This document shows positions 7,399 through 16,531 of a DNA stretch of 51,834 nucleotides, in pieces. Numbering within the stretch: the first letter of the stretch is position 1; every line of letters starts with the position of its first letter. The DNA lies in NCBI RefSeq assembly GCF_000188295.1, contig NZ_GL831112.1, positions 850,463 to 902,296 on the forward strand. Direction: 5' to 3'. The notes beneath the pieces are model-generated. The model was not told the DNA's origin. It worked only from the letters and a program-made list of their open reading frames with translations, and did not search any database. Both the position numbers and the translations under genes were made by a program. The stretch is from Streptococcus vestibularis ATCC 49124. GTDB lineage: Bacteria; Bacillota; Bacilli; Lactobacillales; Streptococcaceae.

Positions 7399-10083
7399 TT
7401 GTCTAAAGAACAAAATAAAGCCTTGTTTTACACACAAGGAGAGGAAGAAGTCCTAAAAAACTTGGACACTTCTGTTGATGGTTTGTCCACTGCACAAGCC
7501 AAGGAACGTTTAGATGCCTATGGCTATAACGAGTTGGATGAAGGTGAAAAACGCAGCCTCTTGTCAAAATTCATTGATCAGTTTAAAGATTTGATGATCA
7601 TCATCTTGCTTGTCGCTGCCGCCCTTTCTGTTATTACAGAAGGTATTCATGGTTTGACGGATGCCTGCATTATTTTAGCCGTTGTTGTTTTGAATGCTGC
7701 CTTTGGTGTTTATCAAGAGGGACAAGCAGAAGCGGCTATTGAAGCTCTCAAAAACATGTCTAGTCCGATGGCTCGTGTTCGCCGTGATGGCAATGTGGTT
7801 GAAATTGATTCACGCGAATTGGTTCCTGGAGACATCGTCTTGCTTGAAGCAGGTGATGTTGTTCCTGCGGATATGCGCTTGCTCGAAGCTGCCTCACTTA
7901 AGATTGAAGAAGCAGCCCTTACAGGTGAATCCGTTCCAGTTGAAAAGGATATTACTGAAACGGTTGCAGCTGATGCAGGTATTGGTGACCGTGTGAATAT
8001 GGGTTACCAAAACTCTAACGTTACTTATGGTCGTGGTACTGGAGTTGTAACCAATACTGGTATGTATACTGAGGTTGGTAAGATTGCAGATATGCTGGCT
8101 AATGCGGACGAATCACAAACACCATTGAAACAAAGCTTGGAGCAATTGTCTAAGACCTTGACTTATCTGATTGTCGCTATTGCCTTGGTGACATTCTTGG
8201 TTAGTGTCTTCATTCGTGGTGAACAGCCTCTTGAAGGCTTGATGGTTGCCGTTGCGCTTGCCGTTGCAGCCATTCCTGAAGGTTTGCCTGCCATTGTAAC
8301 GATTCTCCTGTCACTTGGAACAACGACTCTTGCCAAACGCAATTCAATTGTTCGTAAATTGCCAGCCGTTGAAACCCTTGGTTCAACAGAAATTATCGCA
8401 TCTGATAAGACTGGTACCTTAACCATGAACCAGATGACTGTTGAAAAAGTCTATACAAACGGTCAATTGCAAAACGCTGATACAGAACTTAGTGCTGACA
8501 ATACGACCCTTCGTATTATGAACTTTGCTAATGATACGAAGGTGGATCCAGATGGTAAATTAATCGGGGACCCAACAGAAACAGCCCTTGTACAGTTTGG
8601 TTTGGATCACAATTTTGATGTTCGCGAAGTTTTGAAATCAGAGCCTCGTGTGGCAGAATTGCCATTTGACTCTGACCGTAAGCTCATGTCTACTATTCAT
8701 AAAGAAGCGGATGGCACATACTTTGTAGCTGTTAAAGGTGCACCTGACCAATTGCTCAAACGTGTGACTCAAATTGAAATCAATGGTGAGGTTCGTTCTA
8801 TCACGGATGAAGACAAGAAAGCTATCCTTGCAACTAATAAAGACTTGGCCAAACAAGCTCTCCGTGTCTTGATGATGGCTTATAAGACAACGAGTGAAAT
8901 TCCTACTTTGGAATCTGAAGTTGTTGAATCTGATTTGATTTTCTCTGGTTTGGTAGGGATGATTGACCCAGAACGTCCTGAAGCAGCAAAAGCTGTTCGT
9001 GTCGCTAAAGAAGCGGGAATCCGTCCAATTATGATTACAGGTGACCACCAAGATACAGCGGAAGCAATCGCTAAGCGTCTCGGTATCATTGATCCAAATG
9101 ATACGGAAGATCATGTCTTTACTGGAGCTGAGCTTAATGAGCTTTCTGATGAAGAGTTCCAAAAAGTCTTTAAACAGTACTCTGTTTATGCGCGTGTGTC
9201 TCCTGAACACAAGGTTCGTATTGTTAAGGCGTGGCAAAATGATGGCAAGGTTGTTGCTATGACAGGTGACGGAGTTAATGATGCGCCTTCACTTAAGACA
9301 GCTGATATCGGTATCGGTATGGGAATTACAGGTACAGAGGTTTCTAAGGGAGCTTCAGATATGGTTCTTGCCGATGATAATTTTGCGACAATCATCGTTG
9401 CAGTAGAAGAAGGACGTAAGGTCTTCTCAAATATTCAAAAATCAATCCAATACCTTTTGTCAGCCAACATGGCCGAAGTCTTTATTATCTTCTTTGCTAC
9501 ATTATTTGGATGGGATGTGCTTCAACCGGTGCATCTTCTCTGGATTAACTTAGTAACTGATACCCTTCCAGCCATCGCTCTTGGGGTTGAACCAGCTGAA
9601 CCAGGTATTATGACTCACAAACCTCGTGGTCGCCAATCAAACTTCTTTGATGGTGGTGTCTTCGGAGCGATTATGTATCAAGGTGTTTTCCAAACTATCC
9701 TTGTTCTGGCAGTATATGGTTGGGGTCTTGCCTTTCCAGAGCATCATACGCAAGCAGAAATTCATGCGGATGCCCTTACAATGGCCTTTGCTACCCTTGG
9801 ATTAATCCAGTTGCTCCATGCCTTTAACGTTAAATCTGTTTATCAATCAGTCTTTAAAGTTGGTCTCTTTAGAAACAAGACTTTCAACTGGGCAATTCCA
9901 GTAGCCTTTGTTCTTTTGATGGCAACTATCGTAGTTCCTGGGTTTAATAATCTCTTCCATGTATCACACCTTAGTCTGACACAATGGCTTGCTGTTATTG
10001 TAGGTTCATTCTTGATTGTGGTTTCGGTTGAATTAGTCAAAGCTATTCAACGTGCCCTTGGTAAGGATAAAGACGCTATTTAA
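7399..10083 (+). CDS. mgtA: P-type cation ATPase (Mn2+/Ca2+ exporter type)
   Basis: An 894-residue P2-type ATPase. It has the actuator motif TGES (175-178), the phosphorylation site DKTGT with D336, the PEGLP ion-binding helix just before it, the hinge TGDGVNDAP (622-630) and about ten membrane segments in the usual 2+2+6 order. The start is TTG 7399, supported by GAAGGAGG at 7383-7390; no ATG fits as well. The family is annotated PacL or calcium-transporting ATPase; the manganese riboswitch upstream argues for Mn2+ export (possibly also Ca2+), as shown for the pneumococcal homologue. It pumps cations across the cytoplasmic membrane at the cost of ATP. It is transcribed alone and followed by a terminator. 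Confidence 0.9.
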   Translation: MSKEQNKALFYTQGEEEVLKNLDTSVDGLSTAQAKERLDAYGYNELDEGEKRSLLSKFIDQFKDLMIIILLVAAALSVITEGIHGLTDACIILAVVVLNAAFGVYQEGQAEAAIEALKNMSSPMARVRRDGNVVEIDSRELVPGDIVLLEAGDVVPADMRLLEAASLKIEEAALTGESVPVEKDITETVAADAGIGDRVNMGYQNSNVTYGRGTGVVTNTGMYTEVGKIADMLANADESQTPLKQSLEQLSKTLTYLIVAIALVTFLVSVFIRGEQPLEGLMVAVALAVAAIPEGLPAIVTILLSLGTTTLAKRNSIVRKLPAVETLGSTEIIASDKTGTLTMNQMTVEKVYTNGQLQNADTELSADNTTLRIMNFANDTKVDPDGKLIGDPTETALVQFGLDHNFDVREVLKSEPRVAELPFDSDRKLMSTIHKEADGTYFVAVKGAPDQLLKRVTQIEINGEVRSITDEDKKAILATNKDLAKQALRVLMMAYKTTSEIPTLESEVVESDLIFSGLVGMIDPERPEAAKAVRVAKEAGIRPIMITGDHQDTAEAIAKRLGIIDPNDTEDHVFTGAELNELSDEEFQKVFKQYSVYARVSPEHKVRIVKAWQNDGKVVAMTGDGVNDAPSLKTADIGIGMGITGTEVSKGASDMVLADDNFATIIVAVEEGRKVFSNIQKSIQYLLSANMAEVFIIFFATLFGWDVLQPVHLLWINLVTDTLPAIALGVEPAEPGIMTHKPRGRQSNFFDGGVFGAIMYQGVFQTILVLAVYGWGLAFPEHHTQAEIHADALTMAFATLGLIQLLHAFNVKSVYQSVFKVGLFRNKTFNWAIPVAFVLLMATIVVPGFNNLFHVSHLSLTQWLAVIVGSFLIVVSVELVKAIQRALGKDKDAI

Positions 10084-10090
10084 GACATAA

Positions 10091-10119
10091 AGTCAGAGAT
10101 AATGGTCTCTGGCTTTTTC
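10091..10119 (+). terminator. Terminator after the P-type ATPase
   Basis: AGTCAGAGA pairs with TCTCTGGCT across a short loop and is followed by TTTTTCTT. Confidence 0.75.
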
Positions 10120-10129
10120 TTATCACATC

Positions 10130-10158
10130 TTGAATTCAGGAGGGGTCTTGTTTATAAT
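10130..10158 (+). promoter_or_regulatory. Nitroreductase promoter
   Basis: TTGAAT (10130-10135) and TATAAT (10153-10158) with 17-base spacing, about 35 bases before the start codon. Confidence 0.65.
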
Positions 10159-10192
10159 TGAAAGGAACTAATCATAAGTTAAGGAGAAGGCT

Positions 10193-10939
10193 ATGAATGA
10201 AACCATTAAAACACAACTCAATCACCGCAGTATTCGTCAGTTTAAACCTGTGACTTTGACACAAGAAGAGGTTAACCTTCTTGTTGATGTTGCTCGCCAT
10301 ACATCAACGAGTAATTTTAGACAATCCTATTCGATTATCAGTATTACTGATCAAAAATTGAAGGAAGAAATTGCTGAAATTGCCAATCAGCCTTATATTC
10401 CAAATGCTGGGCACCTATTTGTATTTGTTGTGGACCAAAGACGTAATACTTTGATTGCAGAGGCAAAAGGTGCTGAAGCCTTGGTGCAAGGTAGTCCCGA
10501 ACGCTTTATCTCAGCCTTCTCGGATGCAATGATTGCTGCTCAAAATGTGGTAGTAGCTGCTGAGAGTTTAGGTATGGGAACAGTTTATTTGGGGAGTATT
10601 TTAAATGATAATGCCAAACTTTCAGAGCTTCTCAAACTTCCAAAGTATGTCTATCCAGCAGTGGGCTTAGCAGTTGGTTGGCCAGATCAGGAACCACAGC
10701 TTAAACCTCGTTTGCCACGTCACGTCATCCATATGGAAAATTATTATCAGGATTTAGAAAATCCCTTGGAGGAGCTAAAAGATTACGATGCTGAAGTCCA
10801 TGAGTATTATGACCTTCGCGATCTCAATAATAGGGTTGATGAATTTACGACTCAGATTGCAACGACAATGGATAAATCCGTTGCCAATCGTGCGAATACT
10901 TTGAAGGACCTTCAAAAGCAGGGATTTTTCACCGACTAA
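10193..10939 (+). CDS. NADPH-dependent FMN nitroreductase family protein
   Basis: A 248-residue nitroreductase of the NfrA/Frp type. The FMN-binding N-terminus NHRSIRQF and the SNFRQSYS segment are present, as is the AAQNVVVAAESLGMGTVYLG core and the AVGLAVGWP stretch that carries the flavin-contacting turn. Such enzymes are cytosolic homodimers reducing nitro compounds, quinones or flavins with NADPH. AAGGAGAAGG lies just before ATG 10193. It is a single-gene unit, convergent with the phosphoesterase gene and sharing its terminator. Confidence 0.88.
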   Translation: MNETIKTQLNHRSIRQFKPVTLTQEEVNLLVDVARHTSTSNFRQSYSIISITDQKLKEEIAEIANQPYIPNAGHLFVFVVDQRRNTLIAEAKGAEALVQGSPERFISAFSDAMIAAQNVVVAAESLGMGTVYLGSILNDNAKLSELLKLPKYVYPAVGLAVGWPDQEPQLKPRLPRHVIHMENYYQDLENPLEELKDYDAEVHEYYDLRDLNNRVDEFTTQIATTMDKSVANRANTLKDLQKQGFFTD

Positions 10940-10941
10940 AA

Positions 10942-10962
10942 AACGACTCCTAAAGAGTCGTT
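10942..10962. terminator. Shared terminator of convergent genes
   Basis: AACGACTC (10942-10949) pairs perfectly with GAGTCGTT (10955-10962) around a 5-base loop; it fills the 23-base gap between the two convergent stop codons. Confidence 0.75.
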
Positions 10963-11820
10963 CTACAAATCAAATAGTGTCATTGATGAAAGGAACTCAT
11001 TTGCCAGTTCCTTTTTTTCATACTCTAAAAACTCTGGTCGTTTCTTGACCAGATTATAACGTTTGGAGAGGTTCCACGTTCCAGTAGGATTGAGTTCAGG
11101 GTGATTGGAAACAAAGTCGATGGTTAAATCCCATTCTCGTCGATATCCAAGAGGTCGTGAGTGATAGGTTACACCGTCAATAGTTACCGTCCCATAACTG
11201 CGGTGGGCATGACCAAAAATAACATCTTTAACGCCATGCTTGACGAAAATCTGGTGGAATTCTTCCGAGCCTAAGTAGGCATTAAACGATGCAAAACGTT
11301 CATGTGTCATGGTAAAGCGACTGTGAGGAACAAAATGCATGGCAACTATAAGGTTACGAGTGTTTAATTCACTTAAGATATTATCGAGCTTCTTGAGACT
11401 CCTTTGACAGATTTCCGGATCAGTACCTAAACGCTTAAGTCTTCGGTCGAACCAAAGTTGTTTCTTACGTTTAAGAATCTTATCCAATTTTTCATCAGAA
11501 TAGGAATAATCATACCATCCATGAAAAGCCAATAAGGTCTTGCTACCTAAATCAATCACCTGAAAATCAAGATTATCAATAAGTTTGTCTTCTAAATCAA
11601 GCATATCATGATTGCCTAAATTATAGGTGACCTTGACCGCCTTAGACAGTTTTCGTAGAAAAGGTTTCGTGTCAATAAAAAAATGATTGGAGATATCACC
11701 AGCGATATGGAGGTGGCTAACCTCTTGATCTTTTAGGCACTTTATTAGAGTATCGATTTCATATGTTTCAAAGTGATTCAAATCAATATGTAAATCACTC
11801 ATTACTGCAAGTCTTGTCAT
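10963..11820 (-). CDS. Calcineurin-like metallophosphoesterase
   Basis: A 285-residue metallophosphoesterase. The five metal and phosphate motifs are all present in order: DLHID (D9, H11), GDISNH, GNHD, an AMHFVPHS histidine, and GHAHRS. It should be a cytosolic two-metal phosphodiesterase or phosphatase; the substrate is unknown. The start ATG 11820 has no Shine-Dalgarno sequence, and a promoter-like -10 ends only 6 bases upstream, so the mRNA may be leaderless. An internal ATG at 11802 also lacks a ribosome binding site. Confidence 0.85.
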   Translation of the reverse strand: MTRLAVMSDLHIDLNHFETYEIDTLIKCLKDQEVSHLHIAGDISNHFFIDTKPFLRKLSKAVKVTYNLGNHDMLDLEDKLIDNLDFQVIDLGSKTLLAFHGWYDYSYSDEKLDKILKRKKQLWFDRRLKRLGTDPEICQRSLKKLDNILSELNTRNLIVAMHFVPHSRFTMTHERFASFNAYLGSEEFHQIFVKHGVKDVIFGHAHRSYGTVTIDGVTYHSRPLGYRREWDLTIDFVSNHPELNPTGTWNLSKRYNLVKKRPEFLEYEKKELANEFLSSMTLFDL

Positions 11821-11826
11821 AGGAAC

Positions 11827-11855
11827 ATTGTAACAAAAAGGTTAAGTCTTGTCTG
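11827..11855 (-). promoter_or_regulatory. Promoter immediately before the phosphoesterase start
   Basis: On the minus strand, CAGACA (11850-11855) and TACAAT (11827-11832) are 17 bases apart. With the usual 6-7 base distance, transcription would start at or next to the A of the start codon at 11820. Confidence 0.5.
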
Positions 11856-11890
11856 TAAATGAAGATGGTGGAAAATACTTGCCCTAGGGC

Positions 11891-11896
11891 TATAAT
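11891..11896 (+). promoter_or_regulatory. Probable -10 of queG
   Basis: TATAAT at 11891-11896, without a convincing -35. The predicted start near 11903 would leave an untranslated leader of only about 11 bases with no good ribosome binding site. Confidence 0.45.
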
Positions 11897-11913
11897 TTCA
11901 TTATGATAAGAAT

Positions 11914-13032
11914 ATGGATATCAAGTTAGAAATACAAAAGATGGCCAAGGAGATTGGCATTTCAAAAATTGGTTTTACAACCGCCGATGATTTTGCCTAT
12001 CTGGAGAAATCCCTTCGACTTGGAGTCGAAGAAGGGCGAACGACAGGTTTTGAACATAAAAATATTGAAGAGCGTATTTATCCTAAGTTGACCTTGGAAT
12101 CAGCTAAAACCATCATTTCCATTGCAGTTGCCTATCCGCATAAGCTGCCACAACAACCCCCAAAAACAGAATATAAGCGTGGCAAAATCACTCCAAATTC
12201 ATGGGGTCTAGATTATCACTATGTCTTGCAGGATAAATTGAAGCGTCTGGCAGAAGGCATTGAAAAACTGACGGAAAACTTCGAATATAAAGGTATGGTG
12301 GACACTGGAGCCCTGGTCGATACAGCAGTGGCCAAGCGAGCTGGTATTGGTTTCATAGGGAAAAATGGACTAGTTATCTCGAAAGAATACGGGTCCTACA
12401 TGTATCTTGGCGAGCTTATCACTAATCTAGAGATTGAACCAGATCAAGAAGTTGACTATGGTTGTGGGGATTGCCGTCGTTGTCTGGATGCTTGTCCGAC
12501 ATCTTGTCTCATTGGTGATGGTACGATGAATGCTCGTCGTTGCCTATCCTTCCAAACACAGGATAAAGGTATGATGGATATGGAGTTTCGAAAGAAGATC
12601 AAGACTGTTATCTATGGTTGCGACATTTGTCAGATTTCCTGTCCATATAACAGAGGTATCGACAATCCCTTGGCTTCAGACATTGATCCTGAGCTTGCCA
12701 TGCCTGAATTACTTCCTTTTCTTGAGCTGACCAACAAATCCTTCAAGGAGAAATTTGGGATGATTGCCGGTTCATGGCGCGGGAAGAATATTCTTCAGCG
12801 TAATGCTATTATTGCCTTGGCCAACCTACATGATCGCAATGCTATTGTTAAACTGATGGAGATTATCGATAAGAATAATAATCCCATTCACACGGCAACT
12901 GCTATTTGGGCTCTCGGTGAGATTGTTAAGAAGCCTGATGAGGCCATGTTAGACTATATGAGCAATCTTTCACTTAAAGATGAAGACGCCCAAGCAGAGT
13001 GGGAGCTTGTGTGTGCAAAATGGCAAATTTAA
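11914..13032 (+). CDS. queG: Epoxyqueuosine reductase QueG
   Basis: A 372-residue QueG, the cobalamin- and iron-sulfur-dependent enzyme that reduces epoxyqueuosine to queuosine in the tRNA wobble position, the last step of queuosine synthesis. Two ferredoxin-like 4Fe-4S motifs are visible: CGDCRRCLDACP and CDICQISCP. The N-terminal DUF1730 part has the DTGALVDTAVAKRAGIGF segment, and a C-terminal HEAT-like repeat (about 295-365) binds tRNA. The full-length protein looks intact. The ribosome binding site is poor. The prfB promoter overlaps its 3' end. Confidence 0.92.
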   Translation: MDIKLEIQKMAKEIGISKIGFTTADDFAYLEKSLRLGVEEGRTTGFEHKNIEERIYPKLTLESAKTIISIAVAYPHKLPQQPPKTEYKRGKITPNSWGLDYHYVLQDKLKRLAEGIEKLTENFEYKGMVDTGALVDTAVAKRAGIGFIGKNGLVISKEYGSYMYLGELITNLEIEPDQEVDYGCGDCRRCLDACPTSCLIGDGTMNARRCLSFQTQDKGMMDMEFRKKIKTVIYGCDICQISCPYNRGIDNPLASDIDPELAMPELLPFLELTNKSFKEKFGMIAGSWRGKNILQRNAIIALANLHDRNAIVKLMEIIDKNNNPIHTATAIWALGEIVKKPDEAMLDYMSNLSLKDEDAQAEWELVCAKWQI

Positions 13033-13049
13033 GTGATTTATGCTAGAAT
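13021..13049 (+). promoter_or_regulatory. prfB promoter
   Basis: TGGCAA (13021-13026) and TAGAAT (13044-13049) are 17 bases apart, with TG at 13041-13042 (extended -10). It lies across the queG stop codon. Confidence 0.5.
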
Positions 13050-13084
13050 TAAGCATAATACTATAAAATGGAGGAAACCTATCC

Positions 13085-14183
13085 ATGGAAGTGGCAGAAA
13101 TTCGCCAAAAAATCTCTGAAAATCAAGAGAAGCTCGTGAGCTTCGGGAGGTCTCTTTGACTTAGATCGTTTGGAAGAGGACATTGCGCTCCTTGAAAACC
13201 GAATGACTGAGCCAGATTTTTGGAATGATAATATTGCAGCTCAAAAGACTTCACAAGATTTAAATGAGCTCAAAATGAAGTACGAAACTTTCAACAATAT
13301 GCAAGAACTCTCTGACGAGACAGAGCTTTATTTGGAAATGTTGGAAGAAGATGATAGCATTCAAGAGGAACTCGAAGAAACTCTCGAAAAGCTTGATAAG
13401 ATTATGACAAGTTACGAGATGACGCTGCTCCTGTCTGAGCCATATGACCATAGTAATGCCATTCTTGAAATTCATCCAGGATCTGGTGGGACAGAGGCTC
13501 AAGACTGGGCAGATATGTTACTCCGGATGTACCAGCGTTATGGAAATGCCAAAGGTTTCAAAGTTGAGACTTTGGATTATCAGGCGGGTGATGAGGCTGG
13601 AATCAAATCTGTAACCCTTGCTTTTGAAGGACCTAATGCTTATGGTTTCCTTAAGTCAGAAATGGGTGTCCACCGTTTGGTTCGTATTTCACCATTTGAC
13701 TCTGCCAAACGTCGCCATACCTCTTTTACATCAGTGGAAGTCATGCCTGAATTGGATGATACCATTGAAGTTGAGATTCGTGATGATGATATCAAGATGG
13801 ATACATTCCGCTCAGGTGGTGCTGGTGGTCAGAACGTCAACAAAGTGTCTACAGGTGTGCGTTTGACCCACATTCCAACAGGTATTGTTGTAGCTTCAAC
13901 GGTCGACCGTACACAATACGGAAACCGCGACCGTGCGATGAAGATGCTACAAGCTAAGCTCTATCAAATGGAGCAAGAAAAGAAAGCAGAAGAAGTGAAT
14001 GCTTTGAAAGGTGATAAGAAAGAAATCACTTGGGGAAGTCAAATTCGCTCATACGTTTTCACGCCATATACCATGGTTAAAGATCACCGTACAGGCTACG
14101 AAGTTGCCCAGGTTGATAAGGTAATGGATGGAGATATTGAAGGCTTCATCGATGCCTACCTCAAGTGGCGTATGGAAGAATAG
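13085..14183 (+). CDS. prfB: Peptide chain release factor 2 (programmed +1 frameshift)
   Basis: RF2 terminates translation at UGA and UAA. The gene is read as 13085-13156 joined to 13158-14183, giving 365 residues, the normal RF2 length. The first 24 codons end in CTT followed by an in-frame TGA (13157-13159); a +1 shift to GAC restores the long frame. SPF (202-204), the RF2 stop-codon recognition tripeptide, and GGQ (247-249), the peptidyl-hydrolysis motif, are intact. GAGG at 13071-13074 supports ATG 13085. The next genes, ftsE and ftsX, follow in the order known from other Firmicutes. Confidence 0.96.
13145..13160 (+). promoter_or_regulatory. RF2 autoregulatory frameshift site
   Basis: An internal Shine-Dalgarno-like GGGAGG (13145-13150), 3 bases before the slippery CTT (13154-13156) and the stop TGA with C after it (13157-13160). 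This is the classic arrangement: low RF2 slows termination at UGA and promotes +1 slippage, making more RF2. Confidence 0.95.
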
Positions 14184-14270
14184 TAACGATATACTATTTT
14201 TAAGTATTTAGATACTTTATCTTAATGAAAGGAAGGCGTTCAGCTACTTTAATAGTTGAATACTGACATT

Positions 14271-14963
14271 ATGGCTCTTATTGAATTAAAAGATGTTACT
14301 AAGAAGTATGATAAGTCAACAACAGCTCTAAGACATATTGATTTATCTGTCAACTCAGGGGAGTTTGTTTACTTAGTCGGCCCTTCTGGTGCTGGTAAAT
14401 CAAGTTTAATTCGCTTGTTCTACCAAGAAGAAAAATTAACGAGTGGTTCTATGAAGGTTGGGGAGTTTGATTTAACCCGTCTTCGTAAGAAAGATGTACC
14501 ACTCTTGCGACGTTCTATTGGGGTTGTTTTCCAGGATTATAAACTTCTTCCCAAGAAAACAGCTTTTGAAAATGTTGCTTATGCCATGGAAGTTATTGGT
14601 GAGAAACCTCGTCATATCAAGAAACGAGTGGCAGAAGTACTCGAGTTGGTTGGTCTTAAACACAAGATGCGTTCATTCCCAAATCAATTGTCTGGTGGTG
14701 AGCAACAACGTGTCGCTATTGCGCGTGCCATTGTTAATAATCCTAAAGTTTTGATCGCAGATGAACCAACAGGAAACTTGGACCCAGAGATTTCTTGGGA
14801 AATTATGCAGGTACTTGAACGTATCAACTTGCAAGGGACTACCATTATAATGGCAACCCATAACTCAACTATCGTTAATAACCTTCGTCATCGTGTTTTA
14901 GCGATTGAGGAAGGACGTATTGTTCGTGATGAAGAGGAAGGAGAGTACGGTTACCATGATTAG
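14271..14963 (+). CDS. ftsE: Cell-division ATP-binding protein FtsE
   Basis: A 230-residue ABC ATPase with Walker A GPSGAGKSS (37-45), Q-loop in VFQDYKLLP, signature LSGGEQQR (from 140), Walker B ending D164-E165 and a switch histidine in MATHN. FtsE partners FtsX to activate peptidoglycan hydrolases at the septum (PcsB in pneumococcus). ATG 14271 gives the usual length and N-terminus; the nearest strong ribosome-binding motif, GGAAGG (14231-14236), is far upstream, and a TTG at 14256 is the only alternative. It overlaps ftsX by 8 bases. Confidence 0.94.
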   Translation: MALIELKDVTKKYDKSTTALRHIDLSVNSGEFVYLVGPSGAGKSSLIRLFYQEEKLTSGSMKVGEFDLTRLRKKDVPLLRRSIGVVFQDYKLLPKKTAFENVAYAMEVIGEKPRHIKKRVAEVLELVGLKHKMRSFPNQLSGGEQQRVAIARAIVNNPKVLIADEPTGNLDPEISWEIMQVLERINLQGTTIIMATHNSTIVNNLRHRVLAIEEGRIVRDEEEGEYGYHD

Positions 14964-15885
14964 ACGCTTTTTCCGCCATTTAGGAGAATCGATTAAGAAT
15001 CTCAAACGTAATCTATTGTCGACACTTACCGCAGTATTTTCGGTAATGATTGTTCTTTCGCTTTTAGGTGTATTTGGTTCTGTTATTCTTAACACGCAAA
15101 AATTGGCTTCAGATATTGAAAAAAATATTCAGGTCAATGTGTACTTGCAGCCTGATTCAGCAGATGCTTCAGAAACAGTCAAGGAACTTTCTGGACAGAT
15201 TGTTGCTAATAAAGACTACCATAAGATTTATGATGCTTTGACCAAAATCAAAGGTGTAGATAAGGTTACCTTCTCTAGCAAAGAAGAACAAAAGAAACAA
15301 CTCATTGAAACAATGGGTTCAAGTTTCGAGACAGCTACTGGAGATGCCAACCCTCTTTCAGATGTTTACATCGTCCAAACGAAATCACCAGATGATGTCA
15401 GTCGTGTTGCCAAGGAAGCAAAAGCCATTCAGGGTGTTGATAACGCTAACTTTGGTGGTTCCGATACCGAAATTCTGATGTCTACTATGAAACGTGTTCA
15501 ATTTTGGGGAATCATTGCCACAGCTCTCTTAACTATTGTGGCTGTCCTATTGATTTCAAATACCATCCGTATTACCATTATGTCACGTGCGACTGAAATT
15601 CAAATCATGCGTTTGGTAGGTGCTAAGAATTCATACATTCGTCGTCCCTACTTGATGGAAGGTGCTTGGATTGGAGCACTTGGTGCTATCATTCCTTCTG
15701 GCCTCATTTACCTTTTGTATCATATGGTATACTCATCTTTGAACCCTGATTTCGTTAAAGGTGGTATTTCTATGTATGACGCAGACTGGTTTGTCTATGC
15801 GGTTATCGGAACCCTTTTCGCAGTCGGTATCATTATCGGTTCGATTGGGTCACGTATGGCAATGCGCCGTTATTTGAAGTATTAA
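14956..15885 (+). CDS. ftsX: Cell-division membrane protein FtsX
   Basis: A 309-residue FtsX with a short cytosolic N-terminus (HLGESIKNLKRN), a first membrane helix (about 23-45), a large extracellular domain (about 46-170), and three further helices (about 178-202, 228-250 and 272-298), the standard FtsX topology. Together with FtsE it forms a mechanotransmitting ABC-type complex that controls a murein hydrolase. ATG 14956 lies inside the end of ftsE, with GAGGAAGGAGAG upstream, and matches the family's typical 300-310 residues; the frame opens further upstream, but that is not used. Confidence 0.94.
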   Translation: MIRRFFRHLGESIKNLKRNLLSTLTAVFSVMIVLSLLGVFGSVILNTQKLASDIEKNIQVNVYLQPDSADASETVKELSGQIVANKDYHKIYDALTKIKGVDKVTFSSKEEQKKQLIETMGSSFETATGDANPLSDVYIVQTKSPDDVSRVAKEAKAIQGVDNANFGGSDTEILMSTMKRVQFWGIIATALLTIVAVLLISNTIRITIMSRATEIQIMRLVGAKNSYIRRPYLMEGAWIGALGAIIPSGLIYLLYHMVYSSLNPDFVKGGISMYDADWFVYAVIGTLFAVGIIIGSIGSRMAMRRYLKY

Positions 15886-15893
15886 TGCAATTA

Positions 15894-15920
15894 AAGGAGA
15901 GCCGTTCTGGTTCTCTTTTT
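15894..15920 (+). terminator. Terminator after ftsX
   Basis: AAGGAGAGCC pairs (with G-U wobbles) with GGTTCTCTTT around a 5-base loop and is followed by T residues. Confidence 0.75.
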
Positions 15921-16000
15921 GCTTGTCAAGAGATTCAGGAGCAGAGATTTCAGCTTTATCTGAAAATCGTCTGCTCAAAGTCCAAATCAAAGACTATATT

Positions 16001-16009
16001 TGGTATAAT
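16001..16009 (+). promoter_or_regulatory. Extended -10 promoter of the NUDIX gene
   Basis: TGG followed by TATAAT (16004-16009). No clear -35 is seen, as often with extended -10 promoters. Confidence 0.55.
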
Positions 16010-16039
16010 ATTTAAAAAACATTGGAAAAGAGATGCATT

Positions 16040-16522
16040 ATGACAAAGTTAGCTACCATTTGTTATATTGACAATGGAAAGGAGCTTTTGCTCCTACATC
16101 GTAATAAAAAGCCTAATGATGTTCATGAAGGAAAGTGGATTTCTGTCGGGGGAAAACTAGAAGCTGGAGAGACACCAGATGAATGTGCTCGTCGTGAAAT
16201 TTTCGAGGAAACCAATTTTACAGTAACTGAGATGGACTTCAAAGGTATGATTACCTTCCCTGAATTTACTCCGGGCCACGATTGGTATACCTATGTCTTT
16301 AAGGTGACTGATTTTGAAGGAGAACTCATCTCAGATGAGGAATCTCGCGAAGGGACACTTGAATGGGTGCCATATGATCAGGTTTTAACGAAGCCAACCT
16401 GGGAAGGTGACTATGAGATTTTTAAGTGGATTCTTGAAGATAGACCTTTCTTCTCTGCAAAATTTGTTTATGATTCTAACCAGAACTTGGTAGATAAAAC
16501 TGTAACTTTTTATGATAAATAA
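16040..16522 (+). CDS. NUDIX hydrolase (MutT/8-oxo-dGTPase-like)
   Basis: A 160-residue NUDIX protein. The box reads G-x5-E-x7-REIFEE followed by TNF, so the glycine that normally follows EE-x is replaced by Asn; the metal-binding glutamates are intact. It is usually annotated 8-oxo-dGTP diphosphatase, which would clean oxidised nucleotides from the pool, but many NUDIX proteins have other substrates. ATG 16040 is chosen because GGAAAAGAGA precedes it; an upstream TTG at 16022 lacks a site. It may be co-transcribed with the PerM-like gene, 9 bases downstream. Confidence 0.85.
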   Translation: MTKLATICYIDNGKELLLLHRNKKPNDVHEGKWISVGGKLEAGETPDECARREIFEETNFTVTEMDFKGMITFPEFTPGHDWYTYVFKVTDFEGELISDEESREGTLEWVPYDQVLTKPTWEGDYEIFKWILEDRPFFSAKFVYDSNQNLVDKTVTFYDK

Positions 16523-16531
16523 GGAGAAACT

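Noticed and set aside
8638..9237. A 199-codon minus-strand frame
   Set aside because: It is antisense to the middle of the P-type ATPase, has no ribosome binding site, and its composition (many Phe, Ser, Asn, Arg) looks like the mirror of a well-conserved gene.
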